Assembly (NCBI GenBank): GCA_963785035.1
Contig: CAWATG010000011.1
Coordinates: forward strand, 248,001 to 312,000
DNA from: CAWATG01 sp963785035
GTDB taxonomy: Bacteria > Actinomycetota > Acidimicrobiia > IMCC26256 > CAWATG01
Reading direction: 5' to 3'
Length of the DNA stretch: 64,000 bases
In this document: positions 18,706 to 28,460 of the stretch, piece by piece
Layout: each line of letters starts with the position of its first letter
How positions within the stretch are numbered: the stretch's first letter is position 1
Translations under genes and position numbers: made by a program
The notes under the pieces: model-generated
What the model was told of the DNA's origin: nothing
The model's input: only the letters and a program-made list of their open reading frames with translations
Database searches by the model: none

Positions 18706-19489
18706 CGCTGCGTTTCCGCTGGACACCACGACGCCGACGAACAGCTGGGAAACCGCGGCGGTCTTCGGCGCTCGTCACCTCGCTGCACGCGTGCAGGCCA
18801 TCGGTGCCGATGCGGTGCTTGCTGGTGCTGGGGTTGCGAACCTCTCGGCATGGCTGGGCGTCGCACAGGCACAGGAGGCCGGCTCGTCGGTGCAACTTAC
18901 CGCCGAGATCGGTCTCTGGGGCTATGAACCGCAGCCTGCCGATCCGTTCGTGCTCAACCACCGGAACTTCCCGAGCTCAGTCATGTCGGGCGACGCGTCG
19001 ATGGTGCTCGGTACGTTGGTGGGTGGGTCGGGCACCACGACGGTGGCCTGTCTCGGCGGCGCGCAGGTCGACCGGTTCGGCAACATCAACTCCACGGTGA
19101 TTCCCGGTGGCGCGTTCCTGGTCGGCTCCGGCGGCGGCAACGACGTCGCGAGCGTGTGCGCCGAAGCGGTGATCGTCGCAACGTTGACGCCGGCACGGAC
19201 TCCAGCCGATTGTGGCTACATCACCTCGCCCGGGGTCCACGTGCAGTCGTTGGTGACCGACCTCGGCATTCTCGAGAAGACCGTCCTCGGTTGCGACAGC
19301 GAGCTCGTGCTCACGGCGGTCCCGGCCGGAGAGACGCCTCTGGAGGATCGCGTCGCTGCGGCCCGCGCTGCGTGTGGTTGGGACCTTGCGGTGGCCGAGC
19401 ACGTGAGGGAGTTGTCGGCGCCGACCGACGAGGAGGTCCATGCCTTGCGGAATTGGGATCGTCGAGGGTGGTTTCTGCGGGCGAGATGA
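18702..19489 (+). CDS. CoA-transferase family I beta subunit, IpdB-like (frame break near start)
   Basis: About 262 residues of an IpdB-like beta subunit: LAGAGVANLSAWLGVAQ, LTAEIGLWGYEPQPADPF, LGGAQVDRFGNINSTVIPGG and SPGVHVQSLVTDLG are the typical blocks. The coding frame (phase of 18791) is open back to the ATGA overlap and reads FPLDTTTPTNSWETAAVFG, but the overlapping ATG at 18702 is in a different phase. A single base missing near 18710 would restore a start directly coupled to the alpha subunit. The next in-frame Met would remove the first helix, so I prefer the repaired start. It works as a heterodimer partner of the gene at 17758. Confidence 0.75.
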
Positions 19490-19610
19490 CGCCGGCGCCC
19501 CGCTCGACGTGAGATGACCACTCGCGCGCCCAGTGGCCCGTTACGTTGAAGGTCCGAGCCGGCCTGCGCCGGAACGTCGCGAGCGTTTGTGAGCAGGAGT
19601 CGCGGGACAC

Positions 19611-20651
19611 ATGGCGCGCGTAGGGCTCGATGGTGTCACCAAGCGGTTCGGCGACACCATCGCGGTGGACGATGTGACACTCGAGATCGCCGACGAGGAG
19701 TTCTTCGTGCTGCTGGGCCCATCGGGGTGTGGTAAGAGCACCATCTTGCGCATGATTGCCGGACTTGTCGCCCCGAGCAGCGGACGGATCCTCATCGGCG
19801 GCGAGGATGTCACGACGCTTCGTCCCGCTGCGCGAGATATCGCCATGGTCTTTCAGAGCTACGCCTTGTACCCGCACATGACCGTTCGGCGCAATATCGA
19901 GTTTCCGCTGAGGGCTCGCCACATTCGTGGGGCCGAGCGCGACCGTCTCGTCGACGGGGCCGCTCAGGCAGTCGACCTCGTCGATTGCCTCGACCGCAGA
20001 CCGGGGCAGCTCTCTGGTGGTCAACGTCAGCGTGTCGCGTTGGCACGCGCGATCGTGCGTGACCCCCAGGCATTCCTGATGGACGAACCACTCTCGAATC
20101 TCGATGCCAAGCTCCGAGCACAGACGCGCGCCGAGCTCACGGCGCTGCGCCATCGGTTGCGGGCAACGGTGGTCTATGTCACGCACGACCAGATCGAAGC
20201 GATGACGATGGGGGACCGAATCGCCGTCATCGTGGGAGGAAAGGTGCTCCAGGTCGGAAAGCCCCGCTCCGTCTACGACGAGCCGGCAAACGTGACGGTC
20301 GCGCGTTTTATCGGCAGCCCGCCGATGAACACGATCGATGCCACCGTCGCAGCCGACGGGCGCGTGGTCCTTGCATCCGATGCGGGCGTGGTGCCTGCGA
20401 CGATTGCGGGCGTGCGACCCGAGCACGTTGCGTTGCGGCCCGAGGGTACGCCCGGTCTGCCTGCGCAGGTCGAGGCGATCGAGTCATTGGGTTACGAGAA
20501 CCATGTGCATTGCCGGCTTCGAGATGGACAAGCGATGATCGCGCGCACGTCGTCGACGGAGATGCCTGTCACCATCGGTATGCCGGTTGTCCTGAGCGTC
20601 GAGCAGGCGGCGTGGCATACGTTCGACCGGGTTTCAGGTGTGAGGTTGTGA
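19611..20651 (+). CDS. Sugar/glycerol-phosphate ABC importer ATPase (MalK/UgpC-like)
   Basis: This 346-residue ATPase belongs to the CUT1 carbohydrate importer family. Walker A GPSGCGKS is at residues 36-43, signature LSGGQ at 134-138, Walker B ends FLMDEPLSNLD, and the H-loop is YVTHDQIEAMTM. After the ATPase domain comes the OB-type regulatory domain (TIAGVRPEHVAL). This marks it as the UgpC/MsmK/MalK type rather than a plain amino-acid transporter. Its 3' end overlaps the permease start by GTGA at 20648-20651. It energises the two permeases that follow. Confidence 0.9.
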   Translation: MARVGLDGVTKRFGDTIAVDDVTLEIADEEFFVLLGPSGCGKSTILRMIAGLVAPSSGRILIGGEDVTTLRPAARDIAMVFQSYALYPHMTVRRNIEFPLRARHIRGAERDRLVDGAAQAVDLVDCLDRRPGQLSGGQRQRVALARAIVRDPQAFLMDEPLSNLDAKLRAQTRAELTALRHRLRATVVYVTHDQIEAMTMGDRIAVIVGGKVLQVGKPRSVYDEPANVTVARFIGSPPMNTIDATVAADGRVVLASDAGVVPATIAGVRPEHVALRPEGTPGLPAQVEAIESLGYENHVHCRLRDGQAMIARTSSTEMPVTIGMPVVLSVEQAAWHTFDRVSGVRL

Positions 20652-21790
20652 AGCGACGCGTCGGCGTATCTGCAACGTCGACTCGCGAGGCGCTCACCGG
20701 CGTCGCGTTCGTCCTTCCCGCGTTGGTGGTCTTTGGCACGTTCGTCTTCTATCCGTTCGGTCGCAATATCTGGCTGGGGTTCCGGCGCAGCAACCCCTTT
20801 ACAGGCGAGTCCAGCTGGGTGGGGTGGAGCCAGTGGACAGACCGGCTCCAACTCGTAGAAGCACGCGGTGCGCTGGTCCGCGCGGCCGGCATCGCTGTGC
20901 TCGTTGCGCTCATCGCCGTTGGTACACGTGTAGGCCTGCGTGCACGTGCGAGGCAGGGCAACGTCGTCGGGGTGCGGGTCGAAGCGATGTTTGCGCTGCG
21001 GTGCTTGGTCGTGGTGTTCGTGCCGCTCGCGGTCTGGCTCTACAGCGCCGAGTCGACTGGCCCGAAGGATTTCGCGCATGCGCTACGCGTGACGCTCTTG
21101 CTGACCATCTACACGGTGCCGATCTCGATCCTGATCGGTTTGGGGCTTGCCGTTCTCTTGCGCGATCGACTGCGAGGAGTGCCGATTTTTCGCCTCGCCT
21201 ACGCGATCCCAATCGTGGCCGGTCCTGGCGTCGCAGGCGCATTGTTCTCCAAGCTGTTCAATCCGCGCGTCGGGTTCATTCCATGGCTGCTCGACAAGGA
21301 GGAAGGGATCATCGCGCTCGGAGACTTTTCCGTCTCGCCACTGAGGAATCCCGATTGGGCGTTGTTGGCCGTCGCTGTCGTCTTGATCTGGATGAATCTC
21401 GGGCTGTCGTTCGTGTTGATGTCAGCCGGTTTGGCCTCGGTTCCCGATGAGCTCTACGAAGCTGCCGAGGTGGACGGCGCCGGTCGGCGAGCGCAGTTCT
21501 GGAGGGTGACCCTTCCGATGCTCTCACCGACAATCTTCACGGCGTTGGTACTCGGGACGATCATCGCGATGGTGCAGAGCGTCGGCGTCATCGAAGTCCT
21601 CACGGGCGGCGGACCGCACCCGTACGAGACCACGACCACGATTCCGGTGCTGATCCTGCACCTGGTGCGTGGTGAGTCCGCCAATTTCAACCTTGCTGGG
21701 ATCTACTCGGTCGCGCTGTTCGTGCTGACGTTCTCGCTGACCCTGTTACAACTGCGCGTTGCCGAGCGGTGGGTTCGATATGAGCGATAG
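20648..21790 (+). CDS. ABC importer permease (UgpA/MalF-like) with extra membrane insertion
   Basis: From GTG 20648 this gives about 380 residues, longer than the usual 290-310. The N-terminal segment (FVLPALVVFGTFVFYPFG) and the C-terminal core with the EAA loop (YEAAEVDGAGRRAQFWRVT) are typical of CUT1 permeases. Between WVGWSQWTDRLQ and GPKDFAHALRVTLLLTIY lies an additional stretch of about 80 residues with two likely membrane segments joined by a basic loop (RVGLRARARQG). The insertion is in frame and not an obvious artefact. The start overlaps the ATPase stop and the end overlaps the second permease by 11 bases. Confidence 0.88.
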   Translation: MKRRVGVSATSTREALTGVAFVLPALVVFGTFVFYPFGRNIWLGFRRSNPFTGESSWVGWSQWTDRLQLVEARGALVRAAGIAVLVALIAVGTRVGLRARARQGNVVGVRVEAMFALRCLVVVFVPLAVWLYSAESTGPKDFAHALRVTLLLTIYTVPISILIGLGLAVLLRDRLRGVPIFRLAYAIPIVAGPGVAGALFSKLFNPRVGFIPWLLDKEEGIIALGDFSVSPLRNPDWALLAVAVVLIWMNLGLSFVLMSAGLASVPDELYEAAEVDGAGRRAQFWRVTLPMLSPTIFTALVLGTIIAMVQSVGVIEVLTGGGPHPYETTTTIPVLILHLVRGESANFNLAGIYSVALFVLTFSLTLLQLRVAERWVRYER

Positions 21791-22640
21791 ACCGAGAGTT
21801 CCGCAGGTCGGCCAGAGTGCGCGATCGGGACGCGGTCGCCGTCTTGGGCGCTATGCGCTGGCGGTTGGATGCGCAGTGCTACTGGCCGCACCGTTGTACC
21901 TGGCGGTCGTGAGTTCGTTGTTGCCGTTCTCGTCACTCGGCGCACGCCCGCCGAAGTTCTTCCCCACCAGCCCGGAATGGGGTACCTACAGCGACGCGTG
22001 GAACCGTGCGAATCTCGGGATCTACCTGCGTAACAGCGCGATCGTCGCGGCCGGGATCGTCGTCCTGGTGGTAGTGACGTCGATTCTGGCGGGGTATGCA
22101 TTCGCCTACCTGCGCTTTCCGGGACGTGGCCTCGTGTTCGTGTTGTTTCTGGCGGCGACGATGATCCCATTCGAGGCGACGATCGCCACGAACACCCAAA
22201 CAATCACCTCGCTGCAGTGGTACAACAGCTACCCAGGGCTGATCGTGCCGTTTGCCGCTTCGGGGTTCGGCGCGTTCATGCTGCGTCAAGCGTTCTTGTC
22301 GTTGCCTCAGGAGCTCCGCGAGGCGGCTGCAATGGATGGATACGGGCATTGGCGGTACTTGTGGCGAGTGGCGGTTCCGTTGGCTCGACCGACGGTGGCA
22401 GCCTTGGCGACGTTCTCGTTTCTTGGAGCGTGGCAACAGTTCACCTGGCCCTACCTCATCACGAAGCCGTCGCGGCGTACGGTGCAGGTCGGTTTGGCAG
22501 AGGTTGTCAACAGCACACCGAAGGACTTCAACGTGGTCTTCGCCGGTTTGGTGATCGCGCTGGTGCCGTTGGTGATCATGTTGGTGTTGTTCGAGAAACA
22601 GTTGGTGCGTGGCCTGACCGCCGGCGCGGTCAAGGGGTGA
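21780..22640 (+). CDS. ABC importer permease (UgpE/MalG-like)
   Basis: This is the second CUT1 permease, about 286 residues from ATG 21780, with six expected membrane segments. The EAA motif is LREAAAMDGYGHWRYLWRVA, and the C-terminal pair (VVFAGLVIALVPLVIMLVLF) and tail QLVRGLTAGAVKG are classic for UgpE/MalG proteins. The start was placed at 21780 rather than the in-frame GTG at 21759 because MSDRPRVPQ gives a normal N-terminus and the short overlap with the preceding gene is usual in this operon. It pairs with the gene at 20648 to form the channel. Confidence 0.9.
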   Translation: MSDRPRVPQVGQSARSGRGRRLGRYALAVGCAVLLAAPLYLAVVSSLLPFSSLGARPPKFFPTSPEWGTYSDAWNRANLGIYLRNSAIVAAGIVVLVVVTSILAGYAFAYLRFPGRGLVFVLFLAATMIPFEATIATNTQTITSLQWYNSYPGLIVPFAASGFGAFMLRQAFLSLPQELREAAAMDGYGHWRYLWRVAVPLARPTVAALATFSFLGAWQQFTWPYLITKPSRRTVQVGLAEVVNSTPKDFNVVFAGLVIALVPLVIMLVLFEKQLVRGLTAGAVKG

Positions 22641-22665
22641 CGAGGTGGGACGAAGGAGTGTGTTG

Positions 22666-24074
22666 ATGAGTGCTCGGATGCGACGCAGCTCGGTTCTGGT
22701 GACCGTAGCGATGGCGCTGACCACGCTGGGCATGCATGTCAGCGCCGCGCCCGCAGGCGCCGCGCCCAAGCTGGCAGTCTGTCCGCTCGGGGCGATTGCG
22801 AAACTCAAGGCAAACAAGAAGCCGGTTGCCCTGACGTTGTGGCATTCCCTTCCGCAAGCCAATCAGGTCGCGCTCGCTGCTGTGGCCGACGAGGTTCAAC
22901 GCGTCGCAACGCGACGTCAAGGTCTCGTTGGAGCTGCAACCGAGCTACGACGCCACGCTGCAGAAGTTCATCAGTGGCCTCAAGACCGGCGACTTGCCGG
23001 GCGTGGCCATGCTCCAGGAAGTCGATCTCCAGAAGGCAATCGATACCGGTGCGATGTTGCCGGCGCAGAGTTGCGTCAAAGCGGACAAGTACTCGATGGC
23101 CGACACGCTGCCGCGCGTTCGCTCCTACTTCACCGTGGATGGCGTGCTGTGGCCGATGCCGTTCAACACGTCGACACCGTTGCTGTATTTCGACCAGCAC
23201 GACTTCAGGGCTGCCGGACTGGATCCCTCCAAGCCGCCCGCGACGCTCGATGCCTTGGTCGTCGCCGCACGAAAACTCAAGATATCGGGCATCAAGTACC
23301 CGCTTGAACTCAAGATTGACAGCTGGTACATCGAGCATTGGTTCGCGCAGGCCAACCGAGATGTTCACAGACCACAACAACGGACGAAAAGGTCGCGCTT
23401 CGAAAATCTTGATCAACAATGCGACTGGTCTGAAGATCTTCAAGTTCCTCGAGACGCTCCAGCGCGAAGGGTTGGTTCGTACCTCGGAGAAGAACCAGTT
23501 CGACAACCTGTTGGGCGTCGCAAGTGGAGACGCGTCGATGACGATGGACACCTCATCTGCGCTCGGCACCATCAAGAGCGTGCTGGAAGGTGGCGGCATC
23601 GCCGACAAGGAGCTCGAACTTGGCGTTGGCCCGCTACCGGGTCCGACTGGCAGCGGTGGCGTGACGGTCGGAGGCGGATCGCTGCATATGGTCCGTAAGG
23701 GTCAGACCCCCGCGGAGCAAGAAGCGGCATGGCGTTTTGTGAAGTTCAGCAATCGCCCCGATATTCAGGCGCAGTGGAGTGCCGCGTCGGGTTACGTAGC
23801 GATCCGCAAGGCCGCTCTCAAGAGTCCGGTGTTGGCGCGTACGTGGGCCGCCTCGCCGGGTTACCGAGTTGCATATGACCAGCTCGTCGCCGGAAAGGAA
23901 TCGTCGGCACGCGCCGGTTCGGTGATCGGGCCGAGTTCGGAGGTCCGCACCGCCATGATCGGGGCAATGAAGCTTGTCCTCGATGGGAGGAAGACCGCAC
24001 GGCAGGCGTTACGAATCGCGGTCAGTGAAGCCAACGCGGCGATCGCCGAGTACGAAGCCCGTATCGAAGGCTGA
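22666..24074 (+). CDS. Extracellular solute-binding protein of the sugar ABC importer (two frame breaks)
   Basis: Repaired, this is a family 1 (UgpB-like) binding protein of about 468 residues. ATG 22666 follows GAAGGAG and starts a secretion signal (SVLVTVAMALTTLGMHVSAA). The mature part shows ALTLWHSLPQANQVAL, then after a frame change near 22893 ELQPSYDATLQKF and VDGVLWPMPFNTSTPLLYFD, and after a second change near 23358 ILINNATGLKIFKFLE and GGGSLHMVRKG to the end. Both breaks are single-base and the three frames join without loss of family pattern. It would deliver a sugar or glycerol-phosphodiester to the permeases upstream. It lies last in the four-gene importer operon. Confidence 0.85.
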
Positions 24075-24102
24075 GCGGCGACGAGAGCGGTTGCCGGCGC
24101 GG

Positions 24103-25449
24103 CTACGGCCGGGCGCCGAGTTCGCGCAAGACCGCTTCGGTGGTTTCGAGCGTCCGGTCGATATCTGCCTCGGTCAGCAGCGCTGTCACGCTGAAACGCA
24201 GCACGGCCTTGCCTTCGGGCACGACCGGTGTCGTTGCGACACCGGCACAGATTCCCCTGGCGGTGAGGAGGCTCGCAACGTCGCCCGCGAGGTACTCCTC
24301 GCCGATGATTGCAGGAACAATGAGCGAATCGGACTTGCCCGTGGAAATGTCCAATGATCGCAGGCCAGCACGAAGGCGATTGGCCAGTGCCAGTGCCTTC
24401 TCCCGGTGCTCCGGCTCATCGCGCGCGATCTGCATCGCGGCCAATCCCGCGCCGACCGCTGCGGGCACGCTGACGGAGCTGAACATCAGCGAACGACTTG
24501 TGACTCGCAGGGCGTCGATGATGTGTCGGGGTCCGGCAACATAGCCGCCGCAACTCGCCATTGCCTTGGACAGCGCACCGGTGATCAGGTCGACGCGCTC
24601 GGGTTCGGCCGCACCTGCAGCGATGCCTGCACCGCGTGGTCCGGTGATGCCAACCGAATGCGCCTCGTCGAGGATGAAGACGGCGTCGCTGTTTCGAAGG
24701 ATCGGGGTGACCTCATCGATCGGAAGGGTGTCGCCGTCCATGCTGTAGATGGCATCGGTGATGACGCACGCACGCGAGGCAGTGTTCTCCGTCGCTCTGA
24801 GTGCTTGCGTCAGTGAGCTGGGTTCGTCGCGGTTGAAGCGACGGATGCGTGCGCCGGCGAGGCGGCAACCATCGAGCAGGCTCGCGTGCACACCCTTATC
24901 GCAGACCGCGATGTCGTGTCGTGCCAACAGGGCGCCGAGGATTCCCAGGTTCGCCTGATAGCCGGTGGTGAACAGAAGTACTGCCTCACGGCCAAGCCAG
25001 TCGGCCAGTTGGTCTTCGAATTCGTGGACCATGGGAGAGGCGCCCGCCACCAGTCGTGACCCCGACGCACCCGTGCCGTACTTGCGGACGGCGTCAATGG
25101 CGGCTTCGGTCACCCGTGGGTCATACCGCAGGCCCAGGTAGTCGTTGGATGCGAGCATGATGCTCGCTGTGCCTTCAACGATTTCCTGGTTCCCGCTGAT
25201 GCCACTGACCGTGCGGAAGAGAGCGGGGGGTCGGAGGTTGGCGCCATGGTTCAACAGGTGAACCTGGGGCAGATCGAGCAATCGGTCGAAGAGCGGGCGA
25301 GCATGATTCGCTGGCTCGGAGATGACATCGGCGACTCCGGTGCCAACGAACTCACCCATCACGATACCCATTTCACGAGGCGGCGTTGTCTGGACCGCGT
25401 GAGCCTGCCCGCTGACCGCGCCGTTCTCCCTAGCCATTTGCGTTCCCAC
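24103..25449 (-). CDS. Alpha-oxoamine synthase (BioF/serine palmitoyltransferase-like)
   Basis: This is a PLP enzyme of about 448 residues that condenses an amino acid with an acyl-CoA. The core shows ASNDYLGLRYDPRV, GTGASGSRLVAG, VFILDEAHSVG with the PLP-ring Asp, and the PLP Lys in GALSKAMAS (residue 295 counted from 25449). The length exceeds BioF (about 390): some 60 extra N-terminal residues include PREMGIVMGEF and the block FDRLLDLPQVHLLNHG, seen in longer oxoamine synthases such as serine palmitoyltransferase. No biotin genes are adjacent, so a sphingolipid- or alkyl-aminoketone-type product is as likely as biotin precursor. A Met at 25437 is an alternative start. Confidence 0.85.
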   Translation of the reverse strand: MGTQMARENGAVSGQAHAVQTTPPREMGIVMGEFVGTGVADVISEPANHARPLFDRLLDLPQVHLLNHGANLRPPALFRTVSGISGNQEIVEGTASIMLASNDYLGLRYDPRVTEAAIDAVRKYGTGASGSRLVAGASPMVHEFEDQLADWLGREAVLLFTTGYQANLGILGALLARHDIAVCDKGVHASLLDGCRLAGARIRRFNRDEPSSLTQALRATENTASRACVITDAIYSMDGDTLPIDEVTPILRNSDAVFILDEAHSVGITGPRGAGIAAGAAEPERVDLITGALSKAMASCGGYVAGPRHIIDALRVTSRSLMFSSVSVPAAVGAGLAAMQIARDEPEHREKALALANRLRAGLRSLDISTGKSDSLIVPAIIGEEYLAGDVASLLTARGICAGVATTPVVPEGKAVLRFSVTALLTEADIDRTLETTEAVLRELGARP

Positions 25450-25597
25450 CTAGCCTGTATCGGCTCGAAATCGACGACCTTCACCAAAACCATGCAAGGC
25501 AGCGCCGAAATGTACGAAATATTCTGTTTTGCGGGTTGTTTTGGTGTGGCGAACCGACAAACCAGACAAATCGTGATCCATGGTGCCCTCGGGCACG

Positions 25598-26752
25598 TTA
25601 GCGCTTGAGGATTACCACAGCGGCATTGGCGCCCCGGCCGACCGTGTGCCCCAGTGCGACCTGCGGGTCGGTGACCTGACGCGGTCCGGCCTGGCCGCGC
25701 AACTGCCGGGTGAGTTCGACGATCTGGCCGAGCGCCGAGGCGCCGAGCGGCTCTCCCTTGGACAGAAGTCCGCCGCTGGGATTGACCGGCAGCGGCCCGG
25801 TCATCCACGTGTGCCCGGATTCGACCCACTGCAGCTGTTCACCGGATGCGCAGAGGCCGAGTTCCTCGTAGGACAGGAGCTCCCGGGCGGCGTCGGTGTC
25901 CTGGCATTCCACGACGTCGAGATCGGCGGGTCCTAAGCCGGACTGCTCAAAGGCTGCCCGGGCCGCGAGCGTGGTCGGTGCTGCGATGGTGTCATCGGTC
26001 AGGCCGCTCATCGGGGTTGCTTCGCCGAGGACAGCGCCCGGAAGGTGTGAACGCAACACGGCAGCCTCGACGGTGACGATGTCCCTGCCGGGGCTGCGGA
26101 CGTGGTCCGCTCGCCGCAGGATCACCGCGGCCGCCCCTTCGTTCGGCGAGCACATCATGTGGAGGTGCAGCGGTTCACACACCACACGCGACGTCAAGAC
26201 CTTGTCGATCGAAGTCTCGGCGCGGAACATGGCATCGGGGTTGTTCGCGCCGTTGGCGCGGTTCTTCACCACGACGGCGGCCAGGTGCTCCTTGGTCAAT
26301 CCCGTCTCGCGCATGAGGCGCTGCGCCCGTAGCGCAAAGTATGCAGGGGTCGCGGAGAGCCCGGCCTGCTCGCGCCATGGGTCGAAGAAGGACGATCGGA
26401 TGACGCCCTTGGGCATCTTCTCCATGCCGAAGACCAGGACGGTGTCGTATTGGCCCGACCGGATGGCATCGGCTCCCAACGCCAAGGCGGCGCCTCCACT
26501 TGCGCAGCCTGCTTCGACATCGATGATGGGCATGCCCGTCATGCCAAGAGCGCTGAGCACCTTGTGCGCGGCGGCAACGCCTGAGTAGACGGTGCCGCAA
26601 AATGCCGCTTGAAAGCCCCCGCGGGTCAGACCTGCTTCGGAAAGCGCGCTCCGCACAGCGGTCGCGCCCATCTCGGTGACAGTCACACCAGCGTGGCGCC
26701 CGAACGGAAACAGACCGACGCCTGCGATCGCAACGCCGTACCCGTTGCTCAT
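25598..26752 (-). CDS. Thiolase-family acyltransferase with Cys nucleophile
   Basis: This 384-residue thiolase-fold protein has the nucleophile in DVEAGCASGGAALALG. The late motifs are partly unusual: NPSGGLLSKGEPLGAS has Glu where many thiolases have His, while GHTVGRGANA near the C-terminus supplies a Gly-His pair. The DUF35 gene directly upstream overlaps its start by four bases (26749-26752), as in the pair at 10364-11970. It is therefore a second thiolase-DUF35 complex, here with a Cys. It likely takes part in thiolytic cleavage or acyl transfer on branched or cyclic acyl-CoAs. About 150 AT-richer bases separate it from the synthase gene downstream. Confidence 0.82.
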   Translation of the reverse strand: MSNGYGVAIAGVGLFPFGRHAGVTVTEMGATAVRSALSEAGLTRGGFQAAFCGTVYSGVAAAHKVLSALGMTGMPIIDVEAGCASGGAALALGADAIRSGQYDTVLVFGMEKMPKGVIRSSFFDPWREQAGLSATPAYFALRAQRLMRETGLTKEHLAAVVVKNRANGANNPDAMFRAETSIDKVLTSRVVCEPLHLHMMCSPNEGAAAVILRRADHVRSPGRDIVTVEAAVLRSHLPGAVLGEATPMSGLTDDTIAAPTTLAARAAFEQSGLGPADLDVVECQDTDAARELLSYEELGLCASGEQLQWVESGHTWMTGPLPVNPSGGLLSKGEPLGASALGQIVELTRQLRGQAGPRQVTDPQVALGHTVGRGANAAVVILKR

Positions 26753-27201
26753 CGCTCGGCAACCGTCGTAACAGGCGCAAAGGCGAACATCACGACCGTG
26801 GTCGCGGTATCGGTCGGTGCGGCGTCTTCCTCAGGCACGGTCACCTCAACGGTGACGAGTTCCATCTCCTGGCCGAAGGCGAGCTTGTGAGGATCCGATT
26901 CGGTGATCCGTGTGATCACGCGTAATCCGACGGGCAGCTCGACCACGCCGAAGCCGAACGGGACCTCGCCGAGATATCCCGGCGGGGGAGCGGTCACGTT
27001 GGTCCATCCCCACAGCGTGCCTCGCTGGGGCAACTCGGTTGTGGTGATCGCGCTACCTTCCGCAGAGCAGTACGGACAACTCGCGAACACGGGGAAGTGA
27101 GAACGCTCACACTCGGTGCACAGTCCGCCCAATAGGTGGATGCCCGTGTCCGTTTCGACGAAGAGCCCTGGCTGGATCGGTCTCGTAGCGGGGCTGTGCA
27201 T
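26749..27201 (-). CDS. DUF35 zinc-ribbon/OB-fold protein
   Basis: This 150-residue protein has a zinc ribbon of two Cys pairs (CTECERSHFPVFASCPYC) followed by an OB fold (GTLWGWTNVTAPPPGYLG to the C-terminal VVMFAFAPV). It is the accessory subunit expected for the thiolase encoded next. It shares one base with the stop of the CoA-transferase gene upstream and four bases with the thiolase downstream, so the CoA-transferase, DUF35 and thiolase genes form one tightly coupled minus-strand operon. Confidence 0.88.
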   Translation of the reverse strand: MHSPATRPIQPGLFVETDTGIHLLGGLCTECERSHFPVFASCPYCSAEGSAITTTELPQRGTLWGWTNVTAPPPGYLGEVPFGFGVVELPVGLRVITRITESDPHKLAFGQEMELVTVEVTVPEEDAAPTDTATTVVMFAFAPVTTVAER

Positions 27202-28460
27202 CAGATGACTCCGTGGTCGCGCAGGGTAGCGAGCTCGGATGTACCGAGGTGCAGCAACTCGGTCAAGACAGCGTCAGTGTGCTCGCCGAGAAGGGGTGCT
27301 CCGCTCGGAATGACCGGCTGCGCACCGACAACGCGTGGAAATGGCGCTTGTTGACGGACCGCGCCGATGACGGGGTCGTGGACCGTGACGATGTCGCCAC
27401 GTGATTCCATGTGCGGGTCCGCGAAGATGTCCATTGCCGAGTACGCCGTGGCGACGGGAACGTCATGCGCGACGCATGCTGCCTCGACATCTGCTGCTTG
27501 GAGCTTCGTGGTCCAGTCGGCGACGATGCCATTGATGATGTCGCCGTGCGCTGCTCGGTCGGCAAGCTTGGTGAACCGGGGATCGGCAAGGAGATCCTCG
27601 CGTTCCATTGCCCGACACAGCCTCGTGAAGTTGGCATCGGAACCTGCGACGATACAGACGAACTTGTTGTCAGCGGTGGGATAATTGTCGAGCGGGGCCG
27701 AGTTTGCAAGACGATTGCCTTCACGTTCGCGTACAACGCCGAGGCGGTCGTAACCGGCGAGCGTCCATTCCAGGATGCGCAGAACCGAGCCATACAGCGC
27801 CGCGTCGATCACAGCTCCCGTTCTCTCGCCGTCGGCGTTGGTCGCTCTTCGAGTATCACGGCCGCTGCTCGTCGAGCGAGCATCACGGCCGTAGAGCGCG
27901 GCAATGGCGGCCTGCGCGGCAAAGACACCGGTGAGATAGTCCGAGATGGTCACACCGACTCGAACGGGGGGTCGGTCGGGATAGCCCGTCAGGTGCAACA
28001 ATCCGCCATAACCGATGCCGACACGGTCGAGTCCCGGACGACGCGACTGCGGTCCGCTCTGTCCGAAGCTGGAAATGCGCACGATGACGAGTTTCGGGTC
28101 GAGCTGTCCTGGCGCGATGTTCCACCGTTCGAGCGTTCCCGGTCGGAAGTTCTCGATCACCACGTCGGCGGTTGCTGCAAGGCGTCGAAACAGAGCCTGT
28201 CCCTCGGGATTACGCAGGTCGATCGTGACGCTGCGCCGACCGCGCCCTTCGACTGCCCAGAACAGCGAATAGTCATCGCCGTTTCCGTCGGGAACGAACG
28301 GTCCGATCTCGCGCATGAAATCGCCGCTGCCGGGTTGTTCGATCTTGATGACGTCTGCGCCGTGTTCGCCGAGCAGGCCTGCGCAAAATGGTGCGGCGAT
28401 GCGTGTTCCGAGGTCGAGTACTCGCAGGCCGGCGAGTGGGCCGTTCGTTGCTCTGCTCAC
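27201..28460 (-). CDS. CaiB/BaiF-type (family III) CoA-transferase
   Basis: This 419-residue family III CoA-transferase begins with LRVLDLGTRIAAPFCAGLLG, the usual N-terminal block, followed by GADVIKIEQPGSGD. The expected catalytic Asp is in RVGVTISDYLTGVFAAQ. Between this and the C-terminal domain is a polar, Arg/Ser-rich loop. The family moves CoA between carboxylic acids (carnitine, bile acids, succinate donors) without ATP. It may activate the acid degraded by the enoyl-CoA hydratase, thiolase and DUF35 genes of the same operon. Its start overlaps the end of the enoyl-CoA hydratase gene by four bases. Confidence 0.9.
   Translation of the reverse strand: MSRATNGPLAGLRVLDLGTRIAAPFCAGLLGEHGADVIKIEQPGSGDFMREIGPFVPDGNGDDYSLFWAVEGRGRRSVTIDLRNPEGQALFRRLAATADVVIENFRPGTLERWNIAPGQLDPKLVIVRISSFGQSGPQSRRPGLDRVGIGYGGLLHLTGYPDRPPVRVGVTISDYLTGVFAAQAAIAALYGRDARSTSSGRDTRRATNADGERTGAVIDAALYGSVLRILEWTLAGYDRLGVVREREGNRLANSAPLDNYPTADNKFVCIVAGSDANFTRLCRAMEREDLLADPRFTKLADRAAHGDIINGIVADWTTKLQAADVEAACVAHDVPVATAYSAMDIFADPHMESRGDIVTVHDPVIGAVRQQAPFPRVVGAQPVIPSGAPLLGEHTDAVLTELLHLGTSELATLRDHGVI

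Noticed and set aside
24103..25449. Biosynthetic cluster around the oxoamine synthase
   Set aside because: No acyl carrier, ketoreductase or biotin genes are adjacent; neighbours are catabolic.
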